DNA of 64,000 nt from Blastomonas natatoria (GCF_003201955.1 NZ_QJJM01000001.1:124001-188000); one strand, 5' to 3'; positions 8,667 to 18,501 are shown, counted from the stretch's first letter. Notes: generated by a model from the sequence alone, not told the origin. Numbers and translations: made by a program.

Positions 8667-9275
8667 ATGAAGAAGACCCTCATCGCCGGCGCTGCGCTGG
8701 CTGCAATGCTCACCGGCAGCATGGCGCTTGCACAGCCCGCGCCCGCCCAGAAGCGCGGCCCCGATGCCAATCAGGACGGTGTCGTCACTCAGGACGAGGC
8801 CCGCGCCCAGGCGCGCAAGATGTTCGAGCGCATCGATTTCAACAAGGACGGCAAGCTCGACAAGGCCGATCGCGATGCCCGCATGGCCGAGCGCTTCAAG
8901 AAGCTCGACACCGATGGCAGCGGCGAGGTCAGCCTGGCCGAGATGACGGCCGCCCGCGAGGCGCGGCAGGAAAAGCGTGCCGAGCGCATGGCGATGCGCG
9001 CCGATCGCGGTCCTGGTGAGCCCGGTGCCCGCATGGGCGGCAAGTGGCGCGGAGGCCACAAGATGGGCGGGCGCGGCATGCGCGGCGGGATGATGCGGCT
9101 TGATGCCAACAAGGATGGCGCCATCACCCTGGCCGAGTTCGAGGCTGGTGCCCTGGAGCGCTTCGCCCGCCACGACACCAACAAGGACGGCAAGATCACC
9201 CAGGAAGAGCGCGCCGCCGCGCGCGAGGCGATGAAGCAGCGCTGGCAGGAGCGCAAGGCTGCGCCGCAGGGCTGA
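8667..9275 (+). CDS. Secreted EF-hand calcium-binding protein
   Basis: The 202-residue protein starts with a clear signal peptide (to about residue 22, ALAQPAPA) and then carries five EF-hand-type loops: DANQDGVVTQDE, DFNKDGKLDKAD, DTDGSGEVSLAE, DANKDGAITLAE and DTNKDGKITQEE. A Gly/Met/Arg-rich stretch (GGHKMGGRGMRGGMM) separates loops 3 and 4. It should bind several Ca2+ ions in the periplasm. It precedes an OmpR-type two-component pair on the same strand, with a strong hairpin between them at 9295. It has an AAGGAATACCCCC ribosome-binding region. Confidence 0.9.
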   Translation: MKKTLIAGAALAAMLTGSMALAQPAPAQKRGPDANQDGVVTQDEARAQARKMFERIDFNKDGKLDKADRDARMAERFKKLDTDGSGEVSLAEMTAAREARQEKRAERMAMRADRGPGEPGARMGGKWRGGHKMGGRGMRGGMMRLDANKDGAITLAEFEAGALERFARHDTNKDGKITQEERAAAREAMKQRWQERKAAPQG

Positions 9276-9294
9276 TCGTCGGCCTGACCCACTT

Positions 9295-9345
9295 CCGGCT
9301 CCGGGCGCAGACTCCCCTGATGCGCCCGGGGCCGGTTGCCTTTCT
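9295..9345 (+). terminator. Probable rho-independent terminator after EF-hand gene
   Basis: A 15-bp stem (9295-9309 with 9321-9335, one G-U pair, 11-base loop) follows the EF-hand stop by about 20 bases, and a pyrimidine-rich TTGCCTTTCTCC follows. It would separate the EF-hand transcript from the response-regulator gene, although the U-tract is poor and partial read-through is possible. Confidence 0.6.
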
Positions 9346-9374
9346 CCGCCGCTCCCGGCACATGCTGAAGCCCG

Positions 9375-10109
9375 ATGACCGATCCTGTCCATATCCTGTT
9401 GATCGATGACGAACCGACCCTGCGCGAGCCGCTGGCCGAATATCTTGTGGGCCAGGGCTTTGCCGTGACCGAGGCAGGCGATGCAGCGAAGGCGCGTACG
9501 CTGATGCGCGACCAGCGCTTCTCGATCCTGCTGCTCGACATCATGATGCCGGGCGAGGATGGCCTCAGCCTCTGCCGCCATGTGGCGGCACAATCGGAAA
9601 CGCCGGTCATCCTGCTCACCGCCAAGGGCGAGGCGATGGACCGCATCATCGGACTGGAAATCGGCGCGGACGATTATGTCGTCAAGCCCTTCGACCCGCG
9701 CGAGCTGGTGGCCCGGATCAAGACCGTGCTGCGCCGTGCCGCGCGCGTGCCCCAGCCTGCCGAAGACGAGATCCAGGGCTTCGAGTTCGATGGCTGGACG
9801 CTCGATACCGTCAAGCGCCGCCTGACCGATCCCGATGGCGCGCTGGTTCCGATTTCCACCGCCGAGTTCAAGCTGCTCCAGGTGTTCTGCGAACATGCCG
9901 GTCACGTGCTCAACCGCGACCAGCTGCTCGATCTGGCGCATGGCCGCGAGGCGCATCTGTTCGACCGGGCGATCGACAATCAGATCAGCCGCTTGCGCAA
10001 GAAGGTGGAGGCGGACAATCGCAGCCCCCGCCTGATCAAGACGGTCTGGGGCGGAGGCTATACCTTGGCCGCGCGCGTGCGCCGCCTCGCCAGTCCGGGC
10101 GCAGCATGA
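9375..10109 (+). CDS. OmpR/PhoB-family response regulator
   Basis: The 244-residue regulator has an N-terminal receiver (D11-D12, phospho-acceptor D55 in LLLDIMMPG, T82, K104 in VVKPFDP) and a C-terminal winged-helix trans_reg_C domain from about residue 135 (STAEFKLLQVFCEHAGHVLNRDQLL, ending KTVWGGGYTLAARV). It should be phosphorylated by the histidine kinase that follows, whose ATG overlaps its stop by four bases (10106-10109). The signal is unknown; the EF-hand protein upstream is the only contextual hint. Confidence 0.93.
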   Translation: MTDPVHILLIDDEPTLREPLAEYLVGQGFAVTEAGDAAKARTLMRDQRFSILLLDIMMPGEDGLSLCRHVAAQSETPVILLTAKGEAMDRIIGLEIGADDYVVKPFDPRELVARIKTVLRRAARVPQPAEDEIQGFEFDGWTLDTVKRRLTDPDGALVPISTAEFKLLQVFCEHAGHVLNRDQLLDLAHGREAHLFDRAIDNQISRLRKKVEADNRSPRLIKTVWGGGYTLAARVRRLASPGAA

Positions 10110-11512
10110 ACGTGCTCAAGCGGTTCTGGCCTTCGAGCCTTGCTGGACGGCTGCTGCTGACCATCGCCCTGGCGTTGCTGGTGGGGCAGCTGGTGAATGC
10201 GGCGCTGCTGGTCCGCGCTCAGCGCGAACAGGCGCTCGACCGGATCGCGGCAGAGGCTTCGGTCAGGCTGATTGCCGCCACCGATCGCCTGCAGCAGGGC
10301 CGCCCGCTGCGCGAGCGCTTTGGTGGCCGCATCGAGCGAACCCCGGGGTTCCGGCTGCGCCGCACCGATCTGACGCCGGACAATCCGGTCCAGCCCGATA
10401 TGCGTCCGGTTCCGGCGTTGGTATCGCGGCTTGAGGCCATCCTGCCGAGCTATGGCGTATCGCCCCTGGCGATCGACGCGGCGCTGATGCCGGCGCCCCC
10501 CCGCGCTCGTCGGGTGGACCGGCTGGCTGCTGAAATCGGTGGGCGCAATGAGCATCCGGTCAGCCAGCTGGCCTTGATCGCCGTTCAGCGACCAGACGGT
10601 CAGTGGCTGAGTGTCCGCGTTCCTGTCCCCGAGGCGTCGGTGCGCATTCTGGCGACCATCATCGGCCAGACGGTGATCCTGTATGTGATCATGCTGGTGC
10701 CTCTCATCTGGCTGACGCGCAGGATCGCCCGATCGATGGGCGTGCTGCGCGATGGGGTGGCACAGTTCGAGCGCACCCAGGAGGCACGGCGGATCGAGCC
10801 GTCCGGACCCAGCGATCTTGCCGACCTCACTCGCTCCTTCAACGCGATGAGCGCGCGGATCTCTGCCATGCTCAACGAGAAGGACGTGATGCTCGGCGCG
10901 ATCGGTCATGACCTGAAGACCCCGCTCGCCGCCTTGCGGGTGCGGGTCGAATCGGTGCCCGATGATCGCCAGCGCGAGCGGATGGTTGCGAGCATCGACG
11001 ACATTACCCGCACGCTCGACGACATCCTGACGCTGGCAAGGATCGGCCGAACCGCCGATGCGCCTGAGCAGGTCAATCTGGGCGCTCTGGTCGAGATGAT
11101 CGCCGACGAGTTTCGTGACCTTGGCCAGGATGTCGCGCTGGAAGATACCCCGCGCATCGTCGTGCCGTTGCAGCTGACCTGGATCCGGCGGGCATTGCGC
11201 AACATCATCGGCAACGCCGTGCGCTATGGTCAGCGCGCACGGGTCAGCATCGCGCCGCGGGCGGGGCATGTCGCGATTGTCATCGACGATGACGGCTCCG
11301 GCATTCCCGATGACCAGATCGAGCGTATGTTCGAGCCGTTCACCCGGCTGGAGGCATCGCGCAACATGGCGACTGGCGGGACCGGCCTTGGTTTGACGCT
11401 CGCCCGCGCGATCCTGCAGCAGCATGGCGGATCGCTGCGTCTGGAGAACCGTCGCGGGGCAGGCGGGGCGATCGAGGGGCTGCGTGCGGTGCTGACATTG
11501 CCGGCGCAATAG
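10106..11512 (+). CDS. Membrane sensor histidine kinase
   Basis: The 468-residue kinase has TM1 at about 13-35, a periplasmic sensor region of about 145 residues with no domain I recognise, and TM2 at about 183-205. A HAMP linker and HisKA follow with H268 in GHDLKTPLAAL, then HATPase_c with N-box (NIIGNAVRYG), G1 (DDDGSGIP) and G2 (GTGLGLTLA). It is translationally coupled to the preceding OmpR-type regulator, so the two form a cognate pair. The periplasmic part is rich in Arg and Pro. Confidence 0.93.
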   Translation: MNVLKRFWPSSLAGRLLLTIALALLVGQLVNAALLVRAQREQALDRIAAEASVRLIAATDRLQQGRPLRERFGGRIERTPGFRLRRTDLTPDNPVQPDMRPVPALVSRLEAILPSYGVSPLAIDAALMPAPPRARRVDRLAAEIGGRNEHPVSQLALIAVQRPDGQWLSVRVPVPEASVRILATIIGQTVILYVIMLVPLIWLTRRIARSMGVLRDGVAQFERTQEARRIEPSGPSDLADLTRSFNAMSARISAMLNEKDVMLGAIGHDLKTPLAALRVRVESVPDDRQRERMVASIDDITRTLDDILTLARIGRTADAPEQVNLGALVEMIADEFRDLGQDVALEDTPRIVVPLQLTWIRRALRNIIGNAVRYGQRARVSIAPRAGHVAIVIDDDGSGIPDDQIERMFEPFTRLEASRNMATGGTGLGLTLARAILQQHGGSLRLENRRGAGGAIEGLRAVLTLPAQ

Positions 11513-11553
11513 GAGCGCCAACACCGCTTCCCCTGCAGGGGTCCAGTCGCTAA

Positions 11554-12576
<1,023 letters not shown>

Positions 12577-12582
12577 GCGATC

Positions 12583-13134
12583 ATGAACGACGTGTCGATC
12601 ATCAGCCTGCACGGCAAGACCCCGCGCATCCACGACAGCGCATTCATCGCGCCCGGTTGCCGCATCATCGGCGATGTCGAGATCGGCCCCGATGCCAGTA
12701 TCTGGTACAATTGCGTGATCCGGGCCGACGTGAACCGCATCGTCATCGGCGCGCGCACCAATGTGCAGGATGGCACCGTGATCCATTGCGACAGCCCGCG
12801 CCCCGGCGCTCCGCAAGGCTTTCCCACGATCATCGGAGAGGATGTGCTGATCGGCCATATGGCGATGGTGCACGGCTGCATTCTGGAGGACCGCGCATTT
12901 GTTGGCCTGGGCGCGATCGTGATGGATGGCTGCCGCATCGGCGGTGATGCCATGCTGGCGGCAGGTGCGATGCTGACGCCGGGCAAGTCCATGCCTTCGG
13001 GCCAGCTCTGGGGCGGGCGGCCGGCGCAGTACATGCGCGATCTCCCCGAGCCGGCGATCATGGGCATGCGCATGGGCGTCGCGCATTATGTCGAGAACGC
13101 CAAGGCGCACCGGGCAGCCTGCAGCGAGGGCTGA
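12583..13134 (+). CDS. Gamma-class carbonic anhydrase-like protein
   Basis: The 183-residue protein is a left-handed beta-helix trimer family member. Hexapeptide repeats run through it (IIGDVEIGPDASIWYN, IVIGARTNVQDG, VLIGHMAMVHGC). The three zinc ligands are H68 (VIHCDS), H92 and H97 (GHMAMVHG), as in the YrdA/CaiE/gamma-CA group. Carbonic anhydrase activity is not assured, because many such proteins lack the proton-shuttle residues of Cam. It sits six bases after hemB. Note that a DAB bicarbonate-uptake cluster lies elsewhere in this window. Confidence 0.88.
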   Translation: MNDVSIISLHGKTPRIHDSAFIAPGCRIIGDVEIGPDASIWYNCVIRADVNRIVIGARTNVQDGTVIHCDSPRPGAPQGFPTIIGEDVLIGHMAMVHGCILEDRAFVGLGAIVMDGCRIGGDAMLAAGAMLTPGKSMPSGQLWGGRPAQYMRDLPEPAIMGMRMGVAHYVENAKAHRAACSEG

Positions 13135-13143
13135 GATTGCGCC

Positions 13144-13650
13144 ATGGGCGTGACCCTGATCGAACATATCCCGTGGATCTGCGCGCTGGTGGCGACCCTG
13201 GCCGCGCTCGAACTGCTGCGGCGGCTGCGGCTGGCGCATTGGCAATTGCAGGCGCAGGGCGAGGGCCAGGGGGGCAGCGCCCAAGCGCTGGAACAGGCAT
13301 TGTCGGTTGGCAGGATCGGCAACTGGCACTTCGAATGGTCGGACACCTCGCTTGTCTGGTCCGACGAGGTGTTCGCCATCTACCAGCGCGATCGGAGCCT
13401 CGGGGAGCCTTCGATGTCTGAGGCGATCATGGCCTATCATCCTGACGATCGCCGCAAGGTGCGCGAGGCGGTGCAGCGGGCGCTCGACCATGGCGACGAC
13501 ATCAATCTGCACGCGCGCCTGGTCAACAATGCCGGGGAGGTCCGCGAAATTCTGGTGCGCGGCACCAGCCGTCATGGCAGCGACGGAACGACCACCGGCG
13601 TGCTGGGCTTCATCATCGATCTGGGGCCAGCGGCCCAACAGGCGGGTTGA
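13144..13650 (+). CDS. Membrane-anchored PAS (PAS_3 fold) protein without output domain
   Basis: The 168-residue product has one N-terminal membrane helix (about 8-25) and a single PAS domain (about 50-160) with GRIGNWHFEWSD, VWSDEVFAIY, AYHPDDR and a closing GVLGFIIDL strand. There is no kinase, GGDEF or DNA-binding region, so it may signal through protein contacts or be a remnant of a larger sensor. The start is nine bases after the gamma-CA stop. Its PAS is clearly similar to the one in the amber-interrupted diguanylate cyclase at 35328-37130, a useful guide to the residue lost there. Confidence 0.75.
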   Translation: MGVTLIEHIPWICALVATLAALELLRRLRLAHWQLQAQGEGQGGSAQALEQALSVGRIGNWHFEWSDTSLVWSDEVFAIYQRDRSLGEPSMSEAIMAYHPDDRRKVREAVQRALDHGDDINLHARLVNNAGEVREILVRGTSRHGSDGTTTGVLGFIIDLGPAAQQAG

Positions 13651-13657
13651 CCCGCGA

Positions 13658-13915
13658 TCAGCCGCCCCGATAATCGCGCGGGGGCACGAAACGCTCGCCC
13701 CGCGCCCGCGCGGTCATCGCTTCGTCCGCAATGGCGGTCTTGCGTTCGACCGCGGCGATGCGGGTCGCCTTCCGCTTCGTGAGGCCTCCGCTTTCCTGGC
13801 CAATGGCCGTGGCAATCTTGCGGATTTCATCGCCGCGCGTGCCGATGATCAGCGCCAGAAAAACCGATGCGAGCGAGATCGACATGAAGGAAATGAACAG
13901 ATTATCCGGTGACAT
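13658..13915 (-). CDS. Small single-span membrane protein of unknown function
   Basis: About 85 residues from the second Met (preceded by GGGGGTCAGT; an ATG at 13927 is the alternative start). One hydrophobic helix (FISFMSISLASVFLALIIG) is followed by a basic cytosolic tail with a heptad-like ATAIGQ..LTKRKATRIAAVERK segment. I recognise no family. It converges with the PAS gene (7 bases between stops) and diverges from the DUF486 gene. Codon use looks like its neighbours, so I regard it as real. Confidence 0.6.
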   Translation of the reverse strand: MSPDNLFISFMSISLASVFLALIIGTRGDEIRKIATAIGQESGGLTKRKATRIAAVERKTAIADEAMTARARGERFVPPRDYRGG

Positions 13916-14070
13916 ACTGACCCCCATTTTTGGCGTTGGTGATGGTTTGAGTGACGTCTGGTTAAGCAGGGCCTGCTGCGAAAGGTTAAGCAGGCGTTGA
14001 CGACAGATTTATCTTATCTTTACCTCCCAGGGCCCGTTCCGGTCCTCCCGACATCGTCTGAAAGCCGTTC

Positions 14071-14433
14071 ATGCCCAACCAGATCGCCCCAACCCTGGTG
14101 CTGCTCACCATCTCGAACATCTTCATGACGATCGCCTGGTACTGGCATCTGAAGGGCGGTCCGGCAGCCGCAGCGTCGCGCCCGCTCTTCTGGGTGATCC
14201 TGACCAGCTGGGGCATTGCGCTGATCGAATATTGCTTTGCCGTGCCTGCCAACCGCATCGGCTTTGCCCATGGCTGGACGCCGGGACAGCTCAAGGTGGT
14301 GCAGGAGGCGCTGGCACTCACCGTCTTCGGCGTGTTTATGGTCACGGTGCTCGGTGAGGCGCTGGGCTGGCGGCACTTTGCGGCCTTTGCCTGCATCATG
14401 GCGGGGGTGGGCTTTCTGTTCGTCGGAAAGTGA
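14071..14433 (+). CDS. DUF486 family small membrane protein (DMT-like)
   Basis: The 120-residue protein has four predicted membrane helices (about 8-25, 38-56, 75-97, 101-118) and the DUF486 hallmarks NIFMTIAWYWHLK near the N-terminus and EYCFAVPANRIG in the middle. The family is related to small drug/metabolite transporters of four-helix type and probably dimerises in the inner membrane; no substrate is known. A secreted nuclease gene follows on the same strand after about 55 bases. Confidence 0.85.
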   Translation: MPNQIAPTLVLLTISNIFMTIAWYWHLKGGPAAAASRPLFWVILTSWGIALIEYCFAVPANRIGFAHGWTPGQLKVVQEALALTVFGVFMVTVLGEALGWRHFAAFACIMAGVGFLFVGK

Positions 14434-14488
14434 TGCGGTTCGTCGTGCGGGTAAGTTTTGATTTACCTGTCGGGAACATTCTGCGGCG

Positions 14489-15016
14489 ATGGCTCGGCTC
14501 CGTTCCATTCCTGCATCGCGAAACGACAGCACGCGCCCGTTCGTGTTGGGGATCGCTCTTGCAGCGCTTGTCGGCTGGAATGCGCCGGACTGGATCGGGC
14601 CGAAAGCCGCCGGGCCGATGACCCTGACAGGTCCGGCTGGCTTTGCGACCGGGTCGGCACCAGCATCCGGCACGACCCATTTTCCCATATGCGGCAATGG
14701 CCCGCGCGTCACCTGCGTGGTCGATGGCGATACCTTCTGGCTGCAAGGGGAGAAGATCCGCGTGGCCGATATTGATACGCCCGAAATCTCTTCTCCGCGC
14801 TGCGATGCCGAACTGCGCCTCGGCCAGCGCGCCAAGGAACGGATGCAGCAACTGCTGAACGCGGGGCCAATCGCACTGGAGCCGATAGACCGCGCAACCG
14901 ACCGCTATGGCCGTTCGCTGCTGCGCGTCACCCGCAATGGCGAAAGTCTGGGCGGAACGCTGGTGGGCGAGGGGCTGGCTGTGTGGTACGGGAACGGCAA
15001 GCCTGACTGGTGCTGA
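14489..15016 (+). CDS. Thermonuclease (SNase-like) family protein
   Basis: The 175-residue protein carries an N-terminal hydrophobic segment (about 17-32, signal anchor or signal peptide) and an SNase OB-fold from about residue 72. The catalytic pattern of staphylococcal nuclease is present: CVVDGDTFW with D79 and D81, R91, DTPE with E99, and R142 in DRYGRSLL. It should be a Ca2+-dependent exported nuclease. The protein ends soon after the fold (KPDWC), so it lacks the long C-terminal extension seen in some homologues. It is convergent with the retropepsin-like gene; the stops are four bases apart. Confidence 0.87.
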   Translation: MARLRSIPASRNDSTRPFVLGIALAALVGWNAPDWIGPKAAGPMTLTGPAGFATGSAPASGTTHFPICGNGPRVTCVVDGDTFWLQGEKIRVADIDTPEISSPRCDAELRLGQRAKERMQQLLNAGPIALEPIDRATDRYGRSLLRVTRNGESLGGTLVGEGLAVWYGNGKPDWC

Positions 15017-15019
15017 CGT

Positions 15020-16012
15020 TCAGATCTTCGCGCGTTCTGTCTTCACCCGGGCCGCTCTTGGCATGTCGAACAGCACGCGGCGCTGCTTGAAATCGATCAT
15101 CATCCGGCTGAACTGGCGCAGGGTGCTCATGCCCAGCAGCAGTGCCGGAGTCTTGTCCAGGCCCAGCTCGCGGAACGCATCGGCATCGGCAAAGACGATC
15201 GGCACATAGTCGAACTGCGCGCGCCCGATGCGGAAATCCGCTGCCAGACCGGCATCGGCCATGATCGCCTGGCCGGTGACCGATGTGAGCGTCGCCTGCT
15301 GTGCGCTCAGCTTGTTCGATGCGCCCAATCGCTTGAGCAGCGCCAGATTGCCGATATTCGATTGCGCGCCCGTATCGATCACCACGCTGATCCGCTTGCC
15401 CCCCAGGGTGGCATCGGTGAAGATCAGCTGGCCCGATTTGCGTCGCGCGCTCACGACGATCTCGAAGTCGCTGGTGTGCGGCCGCTCGGTGATATCCTCG
15501 ACGGTAATCGCGTTCTCGAGGAAGTCGAACAGGATGCGCTGGTCCTGCAGGCCGTCGAGCCCGAGAATTCCATCGGCGCCGATATGATGCGATTCCAGCA
15601 TCGGCGCGACCAGTTCGCCGTAATTGCGGCGGCCCAGCGTCACCTCCGGCAGATAGACGGTCTGCACCATCTTGCTGCCCGCGATGCTGACCAGCCGCGC
15701 GATCTCCGCCATTTCGAGCGACAGCACCGAAGCGATGTCGCTGGAAACCACGGTACGCTCCGACCCGGTATCGATCATGAACGAGAAAGGACCGCGCCCG
15801 TCGATGCTCACCGGTACGGTCATGCGGGCAGCACGATCGCGTGCAAGGTCGATCGTTTCCGCGTTGCCGGCCAGAGCATCGGCCTCGGTCATTTCGCCGA
15901 CCGTGGTGTTGGCAAAGCCGCTTGCGGGGAGCGCGTCCTGCGCCAGCGCGGCGGGCGAGACGGCAAGAGCCGCCCAAAGGGTCAACGTACCGACCAGCGG
16001 GCGATACAGCAT
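15020..16012 (-). CDS. Exported protein with two retropepsin-like aspartic protease domains
   Basis: From the ATG at 16012 (GAGAGGATCAAACAG before it) the product is 330 residues with a signal peptide ending near ALAQDA (residue 25). Two retropepsin-like domains follow in one chain. The first has FMIDTGSERTVVS (D81-T82-G83) and GILGLDGL; the second has VVIDTGAQSNIG (D213-T214-G215) and LLLGMSTLRQF. Both catalytic Asp-Thr-Gly motifs are intact, so a single chain could supply both halves of the active site, as in pepsin, whereas most bacterial retropepsins dimerise. Expected location is periplasmic. The longer open frame from 16072 is unlikely because it delays the signal peptide. Confidence 0.83.
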   Translation of the reverse strand: MLYRPLVGTLTLWAALAVSPAALAQDALPASGFANTTVGEMTEADALAGNAETIDLARDRAARMTVPVSIDGRGPFSFMIDTGSERTVVSSDIASVLSLEMAEIARLVSIAGSKMVQTVYLPEVTLGRRNYGELVAPMLESHHIGADGILGLDGLQDQRILFDFLENAITVEDITERPHTSDFEIVVSARRKSGQLIFTDATLGGKRISVVIDTGAQSNIGNLALLKRLGASNKLSAQQATLTSVTGQAIMADAGLAADFRIGRAQFDYVPIVFADADAFRELGLDKTPALLLGMSTLRQFSRMMIDFKQRRVLFDMPRAARVKTERAKI

Positions 16013-16092
16013 CTGTTTGATCCTCTCACGCCGCAATCCGTGCGGCCTGTCATTATGCGTCAGATGTAACACGTCGCTGCATCGGCTGACAA

Positions 16093-18501
16093 TCAGTCTG
16101 CGCGCATTGCGGTGGCGGCGAGCGATTCCGCCTCGGTCAGCAGCGCATCGTCGGTCGATCCCTGCGCGACGCTTTCGCGCCCGATCATCACCAGTACCGG
16201 CACCGCGAGCGGGCTGACCCGTTCCAGCTCGACATGCAGCATCGTGCCCGCAGCGCGGTCGAGCAGATCGCCCAGCCGCCCGATATCGGTCATCCGCGCG
16301 CGCGCATCGGCCCAGGCGGCCTCCAGCAGCACATGGTCGGGCTCGTACTTGCGCAGCACGTCATAGATGAGGTCGGTCGAGAAGGTGACTTGCCGCCCGG
16401 TCTTCTTCTTGCCGGGATGCTGGCGCTCGACCAGTCCGCTGATGATCGCGACCTCGCGAAAGGCGCGCTTCAGGAGGTACGAGCTTTCGACCCAGTCGGT
16501 AAACTCGTCCGCCAGAATGTCTGCGGAAAACAGGTCGGCAGGGTTGGCGACGCGCTTCAGGCTCCAGACGGCGAGCGCATAGTCATTGGCGACAAAGCCC
16601 ATCGGTTGCAGGCCGCGATCCTCCATCCGCCGGGTGATGAGCATGCCCAGCGACTGGTGCGCGTTCCAGCCCTCGAACGGATAGCAGACCATGTACTCGC
16701 GGCCATGATGCGGAAAGGTCTCGACCAGCAGCTGATCGGGCTCGGGCATGGCAGAGCGCCAATCCTGCATTTCCAGCCATTCGCGCACGTCATCGGGAAA
16801 GCGCGCCCAGCCCGCGCGGTCGGTCAGGAACTCGCGCACCCGTGACGACAGATGCGTGGTCAGCGGCATGCGCGCGCCATTGTAGCTGGGGATCTGCGTC
16901 GCCTTGGCCGAGGCCTTGACGATCAGGTCGAGATCCTTGATTCGCTCGACCTCCAGCCCCATTCCGGCAAAGACGAAGGTGTCGCCGGGCGCGAGCTGCG
17001 CGGCGAAATCTTCCTCGACCCGGCCCAGCGAGCGGCCGTTCCTGAAGCGCACGTCGAGCATCGGGGTGTCGACGATGATGCCGGCATTGAGCCGATAGGC
17101 CTGTGCGAATTTCGGGTGCGCCAGCCGCCAGGTGCCGTCCTTCTCGCGTACCAGGCGCTTGAACTTGTCATAGGCGCGCAGCGAATACCCGCCATTCTCG
17201 ACGAACCCGAGCACACGCAGGAACGCCGCGCGGGTGAGCGCGCTATAGGGCAGGGCGGATTGCACCTCGGCGCACAGGGCGTCCTCGTGGAACGGCCCCG
17301 AACAGGCCAGGCCCAATATGTGCTGCGCGAGCACGTCGAGCCCGCCGGGGCGGAAGCTTTCGCCATCGCGCTGGCCCTCGTTCACCGCGTCGAATGCCGC
17401 CTGCGCTTCCAGATATTCGAAACGGTTGCCGGGGACCAGGATCGCCTTGGAAGGGCAATCGAGCCGGTGGTTGGCGCGGCCGATGCGCTGCAACAGCCGC
17501 GACGATCCCTTGGGTGCGCCCATCTGGATCACGCAATCGACATTGCCCCAGTCGACTCCGAGATCGAGGCTGGCGGTGGCGACCAGCGCGCGCAGCTCGC
17601 CCCGCGCCATCGCGCCTTCGACCTTGCGCCTCGCCTCGACCGAGAGCGAACCGTGATGGATGCCGATCGGCAGATGCTTCTCGTTCAGTTCCCACAGCTT
17701 CTGGAAGATGAATTCGGCGAGGAAGCGTGTGTTGCAGAAGACGAGCGTGGTCTGGTTGCGCTCGATCTCCTCGAGTACCTGCGGCACCGCATAATGGCCG
17801 CTATGCCCGGCCCAGGGCACGCGATCGTCGGTGATCAGGATGGTGAGGTCGGGGTCCGCGCCCGGCTCGCCCTCGACCAGCGCGACCGTATCGATATCGC
17901 CATGCGGGGCGAGCCAGGCGCGGTAGCTGTCGGCATCCGCCACCGTCGCCGACAGCGCGACCCGGCGCATACCGGGGCTGAGCGCCTGGAGCCGGGAGAG
18001 CGAGAGGCTGAGCAGATCGCCGCGCTTCGACGCGGCAAAGGCGTGCACCTCGTCGATGATCACGGTCTTCAGGCTCGCGAACATCTCGGCGCTTTCCGGA
18101 TAGGAGAGCAGCAGGCTCAGCGATTCAGGGGTGGTCAGCAATATGTGCGGCGGGCGCGCGCGCTGCCGGGCCTTGCGGTCCGAGGGCGTGTCGCCGCTGC
18201 GCGTTTCGATGCGAACGTTGAGCCCCATGTCCTGCACCGGCGTCAGCAGGTTGCGCTGCACGTCATGCGCAAGGGCTTTCAGCGGTGAGATGTAGAGCGT
18301 GTGCAGCCCGTCCACTGCCTTGCCGTCGGCGAAATCGCGCAGGGTCGGCAGAAACCCGGCGAGCGTCTTGCCAGCGCCGGTCGAGGCGACGAGCAGCGCG
18401 TGGCGACCCGCATCGGCCTGATCGAGCATATCGAGCTGATGCCGCCTTGGCGACCAGCCGCGCGCTGCAAACCAGTCGGTGATGATCTCGGGCAGCGCCA
18501 T
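16093..18501 (-). CDS. Lhr-like DEXH-box helicase (ligase-associated type)
   Basis: The 802-residue superfamily 2 helicase begins at MALPEIITDWFAARGW (ATG 18501); the frame is open further upstream to 18855 but that stretch overlaps the NnrU gene and reads as shadow. Motifs: Walker A STGAGKT, Ia, DEVH (IIDEVHAFA), SAT (ALSATVAD), and in the second RecA domain LDLGVDWG and QRIGRANHR, followed by an Lhr core winged-helix region. Members of this size and start usually sit with an ATP-dependent DNA ligase, an MPE-family phosphoesterase and an exonuclease in a DNA-repair cluster. None of these is adjacent here. Confidence 0.9.
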   Translation of the reverse strand: MALPEIITDWFAARGWSPRRHQLDMLDQADAGRHALLVASTGAGKTLAGFLPTLRDFADGKAVDGLHTLYISPLKALAHDVQRNLLTPVQDMGLNVRIETRSGDTPSDRKARQRARPPHILLTTPESLSLLLSYPESAEMFASLKTVIIDEVHAFAASKRGDLLSLSLSRLQALSPGMRRVALSATVADADSYRAWLAPHGDIDTVALVEGEPGADPDLTILITDDRVPWAGHSGHYAVPQVLEEIERNQTTLVFCNTRFLAEFIFQKLWELNEKHLPIGIHHGSLSVEARRKVEGAMARGELRALVATASLDLGVDWGNVDCVIQMGAPKGSSRLLQRIGRANHRLDCPSKAILVPGNRFEYLEAQAAFDAVNEGQRDGESFRPGGLDVLAQHILGLACSGPFHEDALCAEVQSALPYSALTRAAFLRVLGFVENGGYSLRAYDKFKRLVREKDGTWRLAHPKFAQAYRLNAGIIVDTPMLDVRFRNGRSLGRVEEDFAAQLAPGDTFVFAGMGLEVERIKDLDLIVKASAKATQIPSYNGARMPLTTHLSSRVREFLTDRAGWARFPDDVREWLEMQDWRSAMPEPDQLLVETFPHHGREYMVCYPFEGWNAHQSLGMLITRRMEDRGLQPMGFVANDYALAVWSLKRVANPADLFSADILADEFTDWVESSYLLKRAFREVAIISGLVERQHPGKKKTGRQVTFSTDLIYDVLRKYEPDHVLLEAAWADARARMTDIGRLGDLLDRAAGTMLHVELERVSPLAVPVLVMIGRESVAQGSTDDALLTEAESLAATAMRAD

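Noticed and set aside
8244-9956. 570-codon minus-strand frame spanning the EF-hand gene and its promoter
   Set aside because: It crosses several convincing genes on the other strand and ends inside the ABC-F start; composition is shadow-like.
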